Part shown: positions 33,066 to 42,026 of the stretch, piece by piece
How positions within the stretch are numbered: position 1 is the stretch's first letter
Layout of the letters: each line of letters starts with the position of its first letter
From: Planctomycetota bacterium
GTDB taxonomy: Bacteria > Planctomycetota > J132
DNA: 45,040 nucleotides
Reading direction: 5' to 3'
Assembly: GCA_003694635.1 (NCBI GenBank)
Contig: RFKQ01000056.1
Coordinates: 1-45,040, forward strand
Notes under the pieces: model-generated
What the model was told of the DNA's origin: nothing
Databases searched by the model: none
What the model saw: only the letters and a program-made list of their open reading frames with translations
Program-made: the position numbers and the translations under genes

Positions 33066-34305
33066 TTTTATGAAAACCCGTGTGTTGATCTTAACCTTGG
33101 ATTCGCCCCATTTAGACAGAAGGACGTTGCTTTTTGCCCAGGCGCTGCAGCAAGAAGGCTTTGAGGTGTGTGTACTCACACCTTACGCTAAGGCGGAGGA
33201 GGGGTTCGAAGATATTCATGTGGTGGATTTAATCCAGGAGAGTTCGTCCACAAGATTGGTGTTTGGGCTAAAGGAATGGTTCAAGCGCTGGAGTCCTTGT
33301 TGGGTATTTCGTTTCTTGAAGCGGTGTTATAAAACGTTGTTTACCCGCAATGGTCATCTCCACCTTTTGTTTACTTCCAAGATGTTGGAAAGAGCAAAGG
33401 AATTTCGCCCTTCGGTTGTAATTGCCAGCGATCTTCCTACTCTACCGTTGGCGTGGCAGTTAAAGCGGACGTTGGGTTCAAGGTTGATTTACGACTCCCA
33501 CGAGTTTTACACAGAGCAGGCATTTCTTTCCTCAAAAGATAAAAGGGAGCTGCGCAAGATTGAGGCGAGGTTATTGCCATGGGTGGATTTGCTGATCACC
33601 ATCAACGGAGACATTGCCCAGTTATTTCGTCGTCGCTATGGGGTGGGGGACGTGCGGGTAATTCAGAATGCGTTTTTATCCTCTTGTCCGGAGAAGAAGT
33701 ATATTCATGATCTTTTGGGGATTGGGCGGGAGCGGCGGTTGGTATTGTATCAGGGGCAGTTTTTAAAGTACCGCAATTTAGAGCAGCTGGTAAAATTGGC
33801 ACGATATTTTCGCGAAATTGCGTTGGTGCTGGTGGGATGGGGAGAGTTGGAAGCGGTTTTAAAAAAGCGTTGCCGGCGGTATGGAATTTTAGATAAGACG
33901 GTGTATTTTCTCCCGAAGATTCCCCAAAGGGATTTGGTGGCTTACGCTTCTTCTGCAAGTTTGGGGGTTATTCCGTATCCGAGCGTGGATTTAAATACGC
34001 GCTACTGCACGCCGAATAAGTTATTTGAGTTTATCAGCGCCTCTTTGCCGGTGGTGGCCAACGAGAATTTGGTGATGTTAAAAAAGATTCTTCGTCGCTA
34101 TGGCATTGGGTTTTGCTTGGACTTTCATCAGGCGGAGGCCGCGGCGAAAAAGATCGAGGAGGTGGCCTCGGAAACGGAGCTTTTGAGGTTGTATCGAAAC
34201 AATTTGGAATTGGCCAAGCGGGAGTTGTGTTGGGAGCGAGAGAGGAAAAAACTGGTCGCTTGGGTAAATGGGCTTTTTGCTAAGAGGGCCAAATGTGCGG
34301 AATAG
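33055..34305 (+). CDS. GT-B glycosyltransferase (GT4-like), second of the operon
   Basis: 416 aa from ATG 33055, or 411 aa from ATG 33070 (MKTRVLIL); neither has a strong ribosome site and overlap with the previous gene favours the first by only a little. It has a standard GT-B fold: VLILTLDSPHLDRRTL, LIYDSHEFYTEQ at the domain junction, RVIQNAF, LVLYQGQFLKYRNLEQLV, LVGWGELEAVLKK and NTRYCTPNKLFEFISASLPVVANE, the last containing the donor-phosphate-binding Glu region. DSHEFY is frequent in bacterial GT4 enzymes of surface-polymer clusters. It overlaps AsnB by 13 bp. The donor and linkage cannot be inferred. Confidence 0.85.
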   Translation: MRVDFMKTRVLILTLDSPHLDRRTLLFAQALQQEGFEVCVLTPYAKAEEGFEDIHVVDLIQESSSTRLVFGLKEWFKRWSPCWVFRFLKRCYKTLFTRNGHLHLLFTSKMLERAKEFRPSVVIASDLPTLPLAWQLKRTLGSRLIYDSHEFYTEQAFLSSKDKRELRKIEARLLPWVDLLITINGDIAQLFRRRYGVGDVRVIQNAFLSSCPEKKYIHDLLGIGRERRLVLYQGQFLKYRNLEQLVKLARYFREIALVLVGWGELEAVLKKRCRRYGILDKTVYFLPKIPQRDLVAYASSASLGVIPYPSVDLNTRYCTPNKLFEFISASLPVVANENLVMLKKILRRYGIGFCLDFHQAEAAAKKIEEVASETELLRLYRNNLELAKRELCWERERKKLVAWVNGLFAKRAKCAE

Positions 34306-36164
34306 GGGGGGGGGTTTGTTTGGAGGGTTTTTCGCAGGAGTGGTTAAAGCGCTTGGCAGGGGTTTTGCGCCATCGGGGGCCGGATGATGAGGGTTATTTT
34401 TGCGAAGGGAAGGTGGGTCTGGCACACCGGCGCTTATCCGTGATCGATCCTCAGAGGGGGAATCAGCCCATGTCGGATGAGGAGGGAAGGTGCTGGATTG
34501 TGTTCAATGGGGCGATATACAACTATTTGGAGTTGCGGCAAGATTTGCTAGGACTGGGGTATCGGTTTCGGACTCACAGCGATACGGAGGTGATTTTGTA
34601 TGCGTATCGCCATTGGGGGAAGGATTGTTTAGAGCGGTTGAATGGAATGTTTGCGTTTGTGATCTATGACAGGGAGGAAGGCCTTCTTTTTGGGGCGAGG
34701 GATCGGTTGGGAATTAAGCCGTTGTATTATTATCACGATGGGAATCTGTTTTTATTTGCTTCGGAGATCAAAGCCATTTTGGAGACAGGAGTATGCCGGG
34801 CCAGGGTGGATAAGCGTTCGTTGTTGGATTATTTAGCGTTTCAGCTTTATTGGGGGGAGAGAACGTTATTTGCGGGCATAAAGAGGGTGTTGCCGGGGAC
34901 GTTTTTTACGCTAAAGGTGGGGGAGCGATTAAGTTTTTTCCGGGGCAGTTATTGGAATCTTGAGCCAAAGAAGGAGAAAAAGAGAGGAGAGGGATATTAT
35001 TTACAACGTTTAGCTTTTTTGTTGCAGGATTCGGTGAGATTGCGTTTAAGGGCGGATGTCCGCTTGGGAAGTCATCTGAGTGGAGGATTGGATTCGTCAT
35101 TGATCGCTTCTTTTGCTAGTTCTTTGTTGGACAGGCCGCTGGAGACCTTTACGGGCAAATTTTCAGAAAAAGACTTTGATGAGAGCGATTATGCCAAAAT
35201 GGTGGCAGATAGTCTAGGGGCTCGTTTTCACTGTATAGAGATTGGAGCGAAGGATTTTTTAAACCATATCGAGAATGTGATCTACTATATGGATGAACCT
35301 CAGGCGGGACCTGGGGTATTTGCTCAGTATATGTTGAGCAGGTATATTTCTGAGAAGGTGCGGGTGGTTTTAGGAGGGCAGGGAGGGGATGAGTTGTTTG
35401 TGGGGTATGTGCGCTATTTGCTGATGGTATTTGAGGCTTTATTTTCGGCGGCGATAGAAGGGCAAGAAGCAGCAGCAAGGGAGTTCCAGGGGATTTTGGC
35501 GAATTTAAAGCAACTGAGGCGATATCGTCCTTTGGTACAATTTCAGTTTAGAGATGGGCTTTTTGAAGAATCTTCTTCTCGTTATTTGCGTTTGCTTTAT
35601 CGATTTGCAGGGTTTGAGGATTTGTTAAATTGGGAGTTTTTCGAGGGAGTGGACTATGATCCCCGGGAGGTATTTGAGGAGTTCTTTCGCTCCATTCCCT
35701 ATTCTTCTTTGGTGGATAGGATGCTATATTTTGATTTAAAGACTTCTTTGCCGGCGCTTTTGCATGTGGAGGATCGCACTTCTATGGCGTATTCTTTGGA
35801 GAGCAGGGTGCCTTTTTTGGACCATCGTTTGGTGGAATTTGCGTTTTCGACGCCGGTAGAGATTAAGTTTTGTGGGGGGGAGTTAAAGTATCTTTTGCGC
35901 CGGGTGGGGGAGAATATTTTACCTTTGCCGGTGTTGGCTAGGCGGGACAAGATGGGGTTTCCGGTGCCCTTGAACCTTTGGTTGAGGAGGGAGCTGAGAG
36001 AGTGGTTTTTGGATTTGGTGGCTAGCGAACAGATTTGGAAGATAGGGATATTTCAGAAGAAGAAGTTGGGAGCTTTGTTGGAGAATTTATCGCTTTATGG
36101 GCGAAATAGTTGGGCGGTGATTTGTTTGGGGTTGTGGCTGAAGCGGTTTTCTGTAAGTGAATAA
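34293..36164 (+). CDS. asnB: Glutamine-hydrolysing asparagine synthase family (AsnB)
   Basis: 623 aa. Catalytic Cys2 directly after Met fixes the start (MCGIGGG). The class II glutaminase domain has LRHRGPDDEGYF, VGLAHRRLSVIDP and FNGAIYNYLELR; the synthetase domain has the PP-loop SGGLDSS (263-269), GGQGGDELFVGY, and SLESRVPFLDHRLVEFA. It makes an amide from Asp and Gln with ATP, via an adenylated intermediate. In polysaccharide operons such paralogues often amidate sugar acids or modify polymer precursors, and this one closes the operon with two glycosyltransferases and an epimerase, so a role in glycan amidation is as likely as free Asn synthesis. No AsnA or second AsnB is in the window. 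Confidence 0.92.
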   Translation: MCGIGGGVCLEGFSQEWLKRLAGVLRHRGPDDEGYFCEGKVGLAHRRLSVIDPQRGNQPMSDEEGRCWIVFNGAIYNYLELRQDLLGLGYRFRTHSDTEVILYAYRHWGKDCLERLNGMFAFVIYDREEGLLFGARDRLGIKPLYYYHDGNLFLFASEIKAILETGVCRARVDKRSLLDYLAFQLYWGERTLFAGIKRVLPGTFFTLKVGERLSFFRGSYWNLEPKKEKKRGEGYYLQRLAFLLQDSVRLRLRADVRLGSHLSGGLDSSLIASFASSLLDRPLETFTGKFSEKDFDESDYAKMVADSLGARFHCIEIGAKDFLNHIENVIYYMDEPQAGPGVFAQYMLSRYISEKVRVVLGGQGGDELFVGYVRYLLMVFEALFSAAIEGQEAAAREFQGILANLKQLRRYRPLVQFQFRDGLFEESSSRYLRLLYRFAGFEDLLNWEFFEGVDYDPREVFEEFFRSIPYSSLVDRMLYFDLKTSLPALLHVEDRTSMAYSLESRVPFLDHRLVEFAFSTPVEIKFCGGELKYLLRRVGENILPLPVLARRDKMGFPVPLNLWLRRELREWFLDLVASEQIWKIGIFQKKKLGALLENLSLYGRNSWAVICLGLWLKRFSVSE

Positions 36165-36376
36165 AGTCTTGGGAAGGAAGAAAATCAAAAAGTTTTTGCC
36201 CCAACAAGCGAAAACTTTGAAAAGAAAAATATAAAAATCTTTTTAAAAAAGAATAAAAAAATAAAATCTTCTCCCATTTTGAATTTACTCTTGATTTTTC
36301 TATTCCCTTCCTTAAGATTTTATAATAGGGTATTGATAAATAAGGTCCTAACTTCTGCAGAATTCTCGGCAAAAAA

Positions 36377-38278
36377 ATGGAAAAAATTACCGTCTACAAA
36401 GACAATCAGCCCATCGAAGAAATTCCCCTTACCACCGAAGCCAATGCCCAATACAGATTTGGCAGAAGTCTAGAAAACGAAATTATCGTCCAAGACCAAA
36501 AAGCCTCCCGCCACCATTGTCTTCTTCTCAAAAGAGAAGGGAAATACTTCATCAAAGATCTTGGCAGCACCAACGGAACCTTTCTCAACGAAAAACAACT
36601 CCCCCCCCAAGTGGAAACTCCTCTTCAAAATGGGGACGTGGCACGCATCGGCTCCCATCACTATCACTTCACCCTCCCTAGCCTCTCCCTCACTATGGTC
36701 GGGCAGGAAGCGGTCCAGCCATCCCTCACAGATAAAGAGCTCCCCCCCACCCTCGTGGACCCCGAGGCCATAGACTTTTCCTTTGAAGAATTTTTCCAAG
36801 AAATGGGGGCACATCTCCTCATCTCCTACGAAGGAAAACGAGAACTTTACGCTCTAGAACAAAAGGAAATTACCATCGGCCGCTCGGATGAAAACGATAT
36901 CGTCATCTCCCACAGCTCCATCTCAGGACACCATGCCGTCTTTCGCCTAATAGGTAGTTGCTTTGAACTAGAGGACCTGCGCAGCACAAACGGAACCGTG
37001 GTCAATGGCCAGCTCATCCACAAAACCCGCCTTAGCTCCCCCTCGCTGATCTCCTTTGGGGATGCCGTCTGCTTGTACACCACCAAAGAGGCGAACACCA
37101 AAAAACACAGGGAACAACTTGAAAAAACCGCCAAGCTTCTTCTCAAAGCCGGCCTGATTAACAAAAAGAAATGGAAGCAAATTCTCTCCGATCCCAACCT
37201 AACCCTACGAGACCTTGGCGAGGATCTGATTCTCAACAACGTACTCACCATTGTGCTATGGCATAAAATCCTTATTGGCGAAACAAAAATTCTAGAAGAG
37301 GCAAGCTCAACCAAAATTGAAAAAAAACTATTCCTCGCCCTTACCCTTTTCTTCCTCCTCCTAGGAACTCTCTTTGTTGGGCTATATTTGATCAAAAATG
37401 CAGACAACTCTATTCGAAACCTCTACCAAAAAGCCAGAAATGAATGGAAACTCACTAAAAAAGAGCCCTTAAGGGCAGAAGACCATTTTCAATCCTCTCT
37501 GCAAGCCTTTGATAAGGCTCTCAAAAATATTAAAATTACCCTAATCAAAGAGAGTATCCAATCCCTTCTCTCCGAGGAAACCACCAGCCAACTGAAAAAG
37601 AAAATCGAGCAAGAAAAAGCGAAGATGACGTTGGACTACGCCAAATTTCTTATCTCAAAAGGTAGAGCCAAAGAGGCGATAAAAATTTTGTCTTTCCTTT
37701 TCCAAAAAAGCAAAAAAAAGAAAACCAAAACCGCTCTCTTCCGAGAAGCAGTCCTTCTCATCAATAACCATTACTGGAAAGAATTCCAAAAACTAGAACG
37801 CTCCCAAACCTCCCTCCAAAACAAAGCCAAAGCCCTTATCCCTATCGTCTATCCCGAAGATACGGATGAGCTCACCAACTACTACTCCAGCAAAGACATA
37901 GAACACTTTTTGGTGTACAAAAAATCCCTACGAAAACTCGCCCAAATCTATATTTCCTTAGCCCTAGAATACCTGATCCAAGAAAAGATCAACGCCACAG
38001 AAAATCTCTGCAACCAAGCCAACTCCCTGCTCGCAAAACTCCCCCCCTCCACCGACCCAAAAAAAGAAATCATCCAATGCATTTCCCTCGCCTGCGAAAT
38101 CTATCGACAATCCCAAGACCACGGCGTACCCGAACTCAAACAAAAAGCCGTGAAACAATTTCAAAAAATCTGGCAAAAAATCCAACCCAAACTCTCCGCC
38201 ATTCCCCAAAAGGAGTTCCGAGCCGCCTTAGAAAGAATGCACCGGTTTGTTCAACAATTTCTCCGAAAACCTAGCTAG
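36377..38278 (+). CDS. Double-FHA-domain transmembrane protein
   Basis: 633 aa. Two cytoplasmic forkhead-associated domains, about 25-100 (FGRSLENEIIV, SRHHC, DLGSTNGTFLN) and about 165-235 (IGRSDENDIVI, SGHHAVF, DLRSTNGTVVN), keep the GR, SxxH and STNGT residues that bind phosphothreonine. A helical linker (about 245-305) leads to one membrane helix (about 318-338) and a charged helical C-terminal half (about 340-633), probably extracytoplasmic, TPR-like or coiled-coil. It may link Ser/Thr-kinase signals to the envelope. It precedes the lipoprotein array, with a TATAAT-like -10 at 36321-36326 but a poor -35. The gene is C-rich on the coding strand, unlike the operon just upstream. Confidence 0.88.
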   Translation: MEKITVYKDNQPIEEIPLTTEANAQYRFGRSLENEIIVQDQKASRHHCLLLKREGKYFIKDLGSTNGTFLNEKQLPPQVETPLQNGDVARIGSHHYHFTLPSLSLTMVGQEAVQPSLTDKELPPTLVDPEAIDFSFEEFFQEMGAHLLISYEGKRELYALEQKEITIGRSDENDIVISHSSISGHHAVFRLIGSCFELEDLRSTNGTVVNGQLIHKTRLSSPSLISFGDAVCLYTTKEANTKKHREQLEKTAKLLLKAGLINKKKWKQILSDPNLTLRDLGEDLILNNVLTIVLWHKILIGETKILEEASSTKIEKKLFLALTLFFLLLGTLFVGLYLIKNADNSIRNLYQKARNEWKLTKKEPLRAEDHFQSSLQAFDKALKNIKITLIKESIQSLLSEETTSQLKKKIEQEKAKMTLDYAKFLISKGRAKEAIKILSFLFQKSKKKKTKTALFREAVLLINNHYWKEFQKLERSQTSLQNKAKALIPIVYPEDTDELTNYYSSKDIEHFLVYKKSLRKLAQIYISLALEYLIQEKINATENLCNQANSLLAKLPPSTDPKKEIIQCISLACEIYRQSQDHGVPELKQKAVKQFQKIWQKIQPKLSAIPQKEFRAALERMHRFVQQFLRKPS

Positions 38279-38380
38279 CCTGAAATTTTTAGAAAAAAAA
38301 GTGCTAGGCTCTCTTAAAGATTTTTATGCCTTTATTTTTAGAACCTTTGCCAAAAAAAGATTCCATACCTTCCCAAATGC
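38279..38380. repeat. Degenerate relative of the 23880 hairpin repeat
   Basis: A CCTGAAA...TTTTTAGAAAAAA segment followed by GAACCTTTGCCAAAAAAAGA with TTCCATACCTTCCC copies, with many changes, the order and layout of 23880-23970. It lies between the FHA gene and the next lipoprotein gene and could be a decayed terminator or mobile palindrome. Confidence 0.4.
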
Positions 38381-38451
38381 CTCGAAAAAAGATCTCGATT
38401 TTCCCAAAAACTTACCCCAACCCTTTTATCATAAGAAAGAAAAATCCGCTA

Positions 38452-39252
38452 ATGCCAGCTCAAACTCTTCCCCCAATCCCTATCCCCTTTTTTTCCCCCA
38501 CACTCCTCCTCCTGCTAGCTCTAGGTAGCTTTGGACTTGGATGCTCGTCTTCAGAAAAAGTGGACAGGTTTTGGGAACACCCCGAACTCTACCAAGAGGG
38601 AATGGCGTTTATCGGCGCCTCCTCCGAACAAGACGATAGTCTTGCCTTCCAAGAAGCCAAAGCTCAAGCCTACGCCAGAATAGCAAAGTTTGCCCAAACT
38701 CAAATGAAAGCCATTCTCACCCAAATCTCCCAAAGCTCCTCCAAAGGTAGAAAAGTCTTCAACTCCCAAACCATCACCTCCATCAGCCAAAATATCCCCG
38801 TGGTGGGCGCCCAGGTGGTAAAGCGAGGACGAGATCCGGACGATGGCACCTACTACTGCCTGGTGGCGCTAAAGAAATCCTTTCTAGCCCACTTCCTCCG
38901 ACTTTGCCGCCGCCGCGCGCTAAAAAAATTAGCCTACCTGTTTAGCTCTCCCTCCGGGGACGCTTCCCAAGAACTGGACCAAAAAAGATTACCCCTAGAG
39001 CTTCGCCAAGATTTCCAAAATACCGGTATCCAACTCTCCCCCCCTCTCCAAATCATCGTCAAAAAACAGGGAAAAGAATGGATACTTCAAAGTCGCAACC
39101 ACGCCTACTTCATAGAAAAAGCAGATAAAAAAATCCTCGTGGTCTACGAAAAAACCAAAGACCTCGAACAAGTGGAAAATATCCTTCAAAAAGCGGCCCA
39201 GGAAATCCAAAAAAACTGGCGCCAAACCCGAAAACCTTCCCCCCAATCCTAG
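38452..39252 (+). CDS. LPP20-like lipoprotein (array member 1)
   Basis: 266 aa from ATG 38452; the frame is open from 38326, but those residues come from the degenerate hairpin repeat and give no signal peptide. The signal peptide ends LGSFGLGC (lipobox LGLGC). After a short Trp/Glu linker, residues about 40-150 are LPP20-like: GMAFIGASS, then a helix rich in Ala (AFQEAKAQAYARIAKFAQTQ), ISQ-type central strand, and GTYYCLVALKK. The C-terminal part (about 150-260) is basic and ends in helices. LPP20-type lipoproteins are outer-membrane or surface proteins of unproved function; related folds occur in FlgT and LpoB-like proteins. Confidence 0.75.
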   Translation: MPAQTLPPIPIPFFSPTLLLLLALGSFGLGCSSSEKVDRFWEHPELYQEGMAFIGASSEQDDSLAFQEAKAQAYARIAKFAQTQMKAILTQISQSSSKGRKVFNSQTITSISQNIPVVGAQVVKRGRDPDDGTYYCLVALKKSFLAHFLRLCRRRALKKLAYLFSSPSGDASQELDQKRLPLELRQDFQNTGIQLSPPLQIIVKKQGKEWILQSRNHAYFIEKADKKILVVYEKTKDLEQVENILQKAAQEIQKNWRQTRKPSPQS

Positions 39253-39291
39253 CCTAGCTGTTGGCTGCATTTTTAGGAGAAAATATCAAAA

Positions 39292-40827
39292 ATGAAATGG
39301 CATATCTACGCTCTCTCTCTTCCCATTCTTCTTCTTCTCTTTCCCGGCTGCTCCAGCTCCAATCTCCACAAACGCCCAAAGTGGGCCAAAGAAGGCACCC
39401 TCCCCAAAGATCTCCAAAAAAAATATGGTGAAGACAAATACGAGGTAAAAGTGGTCAGCGGCACAGGCCCTACCCTGCAGGCCGCCATCGAAAATTGCGA
39501 GGCAAATGCCCATAAAGAGTTTGCAGAAACCATCTCCAGTCGGGTCACCAGTATCTACCAAAAAAAAGCTCAACTTGTCTCCTCCCACTACCAAAAAACT
39601 TATAAAAAGAACGTAAATACATTTGTGCAGGTGGTAGCAAAAGAAGTTTTTACAAACAGCTTAAAAAAGGTGCGCCAGTGGGATGGCTACGAAGGCGATC
39701 TCAAATACGTTTTCGCCTGCTATGTCCTAGATAAAGAAAAAGCGGGAGAAGTGGTCCAAAGCAAAGCCATCGAAACTTACAAAGGGTTGCAAGAAAAAAA
39801 ACAAAAACTCCTCTCCAGCCAAGAAAATCAAGAGGAAACCGCCACCGATGCCCTAAAGCTCATCATGGAGCTGGAAATTCTCCAAGAACAAGCCATCTAC
39901 TTTCAAAAAGAAATCCCTATCTTCAAAGACGCACAAAAACTAAGAACCCAATGCCTGGATATTATCTACAAAGGCATCCGACGCCGAATTGAGATGGGAA
40001 ATGAAACCGAAAAAGAAAAAGCCCTCGAATTTGCCGAAAAAACACTTGAATATTATCCCTCTGGAGTCGTCAAAAGCGCTATCCTTACCCTAAAGCGCAT
40101 GCTGCCCTGCACCGAATGCGGACGCAAAGGGTACTGCATCGTCTGCGAAGGAAGAAAAGGTGAATGGAAAACCTGCCCCCGTTGCAACGGGACCGGAAAA
40201 GAAGATATCGATTGCCGCCGTTGCAACGGGACCAAAAAAGAAATTTGCTCCCGTTGCAACGGGACCGGATTGGAGTCCAAACCCTGCAACAAATGCACCA
40301 CCGGCTACCTCACCTGCCCTACCTGCAAAGGAAAAGGCTTCGTGGTCGGCCAGTGCAACCGATGCCACGGCTACGGCCATCTTCAGTGCGGAGATTGCGG
40401 TGGAAGCGGTACCATCACCGACCCAACAGGCCGACCAATCCCGTGCCCTACCTGCAAAGGAAAAGGAAAATTCCTCTGCTCCGCCTGCCAAGGAAGCGGC
40501 CGACTGCGCTACAAATGCGAAGCTAGCGCCCTCGAACATATCGCCGCTCTACTCGGAGATTCTACCGCTAAGTACAAATACTGCGACGGCACCGGAAAAG
40601 TCTCCTGCGACCGCTGCGGCGGCGATAAAATCATGGAAGTTCCCTGCTCCCTATGCCGGGGCGAGGGACGCTACGGTATCTGTAAACTCTGCCGAGGAAC
40701 CGGAATTAACACCATCTCCTGCAGACGCTGCCCCGCAAGAAAAAAAGGATTTATCTTCGTCGAATGCAAACATTGCAAAGGTACCGGCAAATGCCCCGTC
40801 TGCAAAGGAAAAGGACACCGAGTCTAA
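39292..40827 (+). CDS. LPP20-like lipoprotein fused to a long CxxC (DnaJ-type zinc-ribbon) tail (array member 2)
   Basis: 511 aa with AGGAG upstream. The lipobox LLLFPGC gives Cys20. Residues about 45-165 are LPP20-like (VKVVSGTGPT, Ala-rich helix, FACYVLDKEK). Residues about 165-270 are helical. From Cys273 to Cys504 there are 17 CxxC pairs, many as CxxCxGxG (CPRCNGTG, CPTCKGKG, CSACQGSG, CKHCKGTG) like the zinc-ribbon domain of DnaJ but several times longer and without a J domain. Zinc or thiol chemistry outside the cytoplasm is implied, which is unusual for cysteine clusters. Repeat of CGTTGCAACG at DNA level (see 40178-40263) suggests recent expansion. A function in metal storage, redox control or protein binding cannot be chosen. 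Confidence 0.85.
   Translation: MKWHIYALSLPILLLLFPGCSSSNLHKRPKWAKEGTLPKDLQKKYGEDKYEVKVVSGTGPTLQAAIENCEANAHKEFAETISSRVTSIYQKKAQLVSSHYQKTYKKNVNTFVQVVAKEVFTNSLKKVRQWDGYEGDLKYVFACYVLDKEKAGEVVQSKAIETYKGLQEKKQKLLSSQENQEETATDALKLIMELEILQEQAIYFQKEIPIFKDAQKLRTQCLDIIYKGIRRRIEMGNETEKEKALEFAEKTLEYYPSGVVKSAILTLKRMLPCTECGRKGYCIVCEGRKGEWKTCPRCNGTGKEDIDCRRCNGTKKEICSRCNGTGLESKPCNKCTTGYLTCPTCKGKGFVVGQCNRCHGYGHLQCGDCGGSGTITDPTGRPIPCPTCKGKGKFLCSACQGSGRLRYKCEASALEHIAALLGDSTAKYKYCDGTGKVSCDRCGGDKIMEVPCSLCRGEGRYGICKLCRGTGINTISCRRCPARKKGFIFVECKHCKGTGKCPVCKGKGHRV
40178..40263 (+). repeat. Three CGTTGCAACG palindromes inside the CxxC gene
   Basis: CCGTTGCAACGG occurs at 40178-40191 (with CCC/GGG), 40218-40229 and 40250-40263. 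All three encode the same RCNGT portion in frame. They look like duplicated coding units; the strict palindrome goes beyond what the peptide demands. Confidence 0.6.
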
Positions 40828-40949
40828 AGCCCCTCTTTTCCCCCTCTTCTCCAACAAACCTTAAAGGCGATAACCGAGGAAAAAAGCATTCCGATCCCAA
40901 AAATAAAATACCAAATCCATTTTTTCCCTCTTTAGGAGGCCCTACCCCA

Positions 40950-41519
40950 ATGAAAGGTAAAGCATCCCTCTTCTACCTCCACCCCCTCTGGCTTACCCTA
41001 CTCTGCAGCTGCACCCTCAGCGGGCCTGCCCCCTGGTGGGAAGAGCCACCCCAACGAGAAGGAAAGGTGGTCGCCGTAGGAATGGCAGAATTCCGAGGCA
41101 ATATCAGCGCCTCCCGGGCCGCAGCGGAAGCCGTGGCGATGAAATCCCTCGCCCGATTTGTGGAATCTCAAATCACCTCCCTCACCGAAACCTGGGCCAA
41201 ACAAGCCGGCGATAAAAAAATCACCTCCGCCATCACCAATTACTTTAACGATGAAACCGCCGTCCGAGAACTCATCAACACCTCCGTGCGCGGCGCAAAA
41301 ACCCTAAAATGGAAAGATAATCACAACGGCTACACCTACGTTTTAATGGAAATCGATGCCAAAGCCTACGCCAACTATTGGAAAGAAGCCGCCTCAAAAA
41401 GAATACTCGATCCAACCCTCCTTATCAGCCAAGCCTTGAAAGATAGCTACCTCGACCGAATGGACAAATACGTCGACCAATACCTCAAACGCATCGGCAA
41501 AGGTGCGGTGGCAAAATAA
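40950..41519 (+). CDS. LPP20-like lipoprotein (array member 3)
   Basis: 189 aa from ATG 40950, with AGGAGG at 40934-40939. The signal peptide ends LTLLCSC, a lipobox with Ser at -1. Landmarks: VVAVGMAEFRG, an Ala-rich helix (SRAAAEAVAMKSLARFVESQ), ITSLTETWAKQAGDKKITS, NYFNDETAVRELI, and YTYVLMEIDAK. It is clearly paralogous to the genes at 43068 and 44392, with which it shares the ETW-K-x-x-GDK and the C-terminal DRMDKYxDQYL-like helix. Located downstream of the CxxC protein by about 120 bp. The earlier in-frame start at 40764 is rejected as it lies in the previous gene. Confidence 0.82.
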   Translation: MKGKASLFYLHPLWLTLLCSCTLSGPAPWWEEPPQREGKVVAVGMAEFRGNISASRAAAEAVAMKSLARFVESQITSLTETWAKQAGDKKITSAITNYFNDETAVRELINTSVRGAKTLKWKDNHNGYTYVLMEIDAKAYANYWKEAASKRILDPTLLISQALKDSYLDRMDKYVDQYLKRIGKGAVAK

Positions 41520-41575
41520 TCCGCGCCATTTTGTATTTGTTGGTCAAATTCCCTTTGAGCAATAAAAAAAATCTC

Positions 41576-41603
41576 TTGAAAATCCCCAAAAAATTTCTAA
41601 AAT
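41576..41603 (+). promoter_or_regulatory. Candidate promoter upstream of the small lipoprotein
   Basis: TTGAAA (41576-41581), 16-nt spacer, TAAAAT (41598-41603), in a 176-bp gap, about 90 bp before the ATG at 41696. Both boxes deviate from consensus by one or two bases. Confidence 0.35.
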
Positions 41604-41695
41604 AACTCAACACTTAAAAATATAGCTCTGTTGGAAAAAATATGACCGTTTTTCCCCTCCATTCAGCTCCAAACAACGAAAGGACTTCAAAAAAC

Positions 41696-41911
41696 ATGAA
41701 AATCTTAAAAAAATATCTCCTCCTCTTCCTCATCCTTCTTCTAGGACTGACCATCCAATTCGGCTGCAGATCCTCCTCCCCCACTCAAAAACCCTCTTCC
41801 CAACCAACCCAAAATAAGCAAGAAACCGCCGATGAAGCCCTAAACAAATCCCAAAATATGAAGGATCTCAACCAAGAAAAAATCGACGAAATGGCCGAAG
41901 AGGAAAAATAA
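41696..41911 (+). CDS. Small lipoprotein (71 aa), function unknown
   Basis: 71 aa from ATG 41696, with AAAGGA-like site 11 bases before it; an in-frame ATG at 41642 would break the signal peptide. The signal peptide LLLFLILLLGLTIQFGC gives the lipobox QFGC. The mature part is only about 45 residues, Ser/Pro/Gln-rich then acidic (DEALNKSQNMKDLNQEKIDEMAEEEK), and is too short for the LPP20 fold. It could be a spacer lipoprotein or a partner of the array proteins. No family is recognised. Similar placing, inside the lipoprotein run, is its only context. Confidence 0.65.
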   Translation: MKILKKYLLLFLILLLGLTIQFGCRSSSPTQKPSSQPTQNKQETADEALNKSQNMKDLNQEKIDEMAEEEK

Positions 41912-42026
41912 TCCCCTTTGCGCCCGCCGAATCCCAAATTCTTAGAAGAAGTGCGAAAAATCCTCTTCTCTAACCTCTTAATTAAAAAACAAAATTGCCA
42001 TGTATTCCCCTACCTTTCCCAAAACC

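Noticed and set aside
38326-38451. N-terminal extension of array member 1
   Set aside because: It translates the degenerate hairpin repeat and would bury the signal peptide.
40160-40864. 234-codon frame inside the CxxC lipoprotein gene
   Set aside because: It is the shifted frame of a repetitive gene, low in complexity (Ala/Pro/Thr), with no ribosome site.
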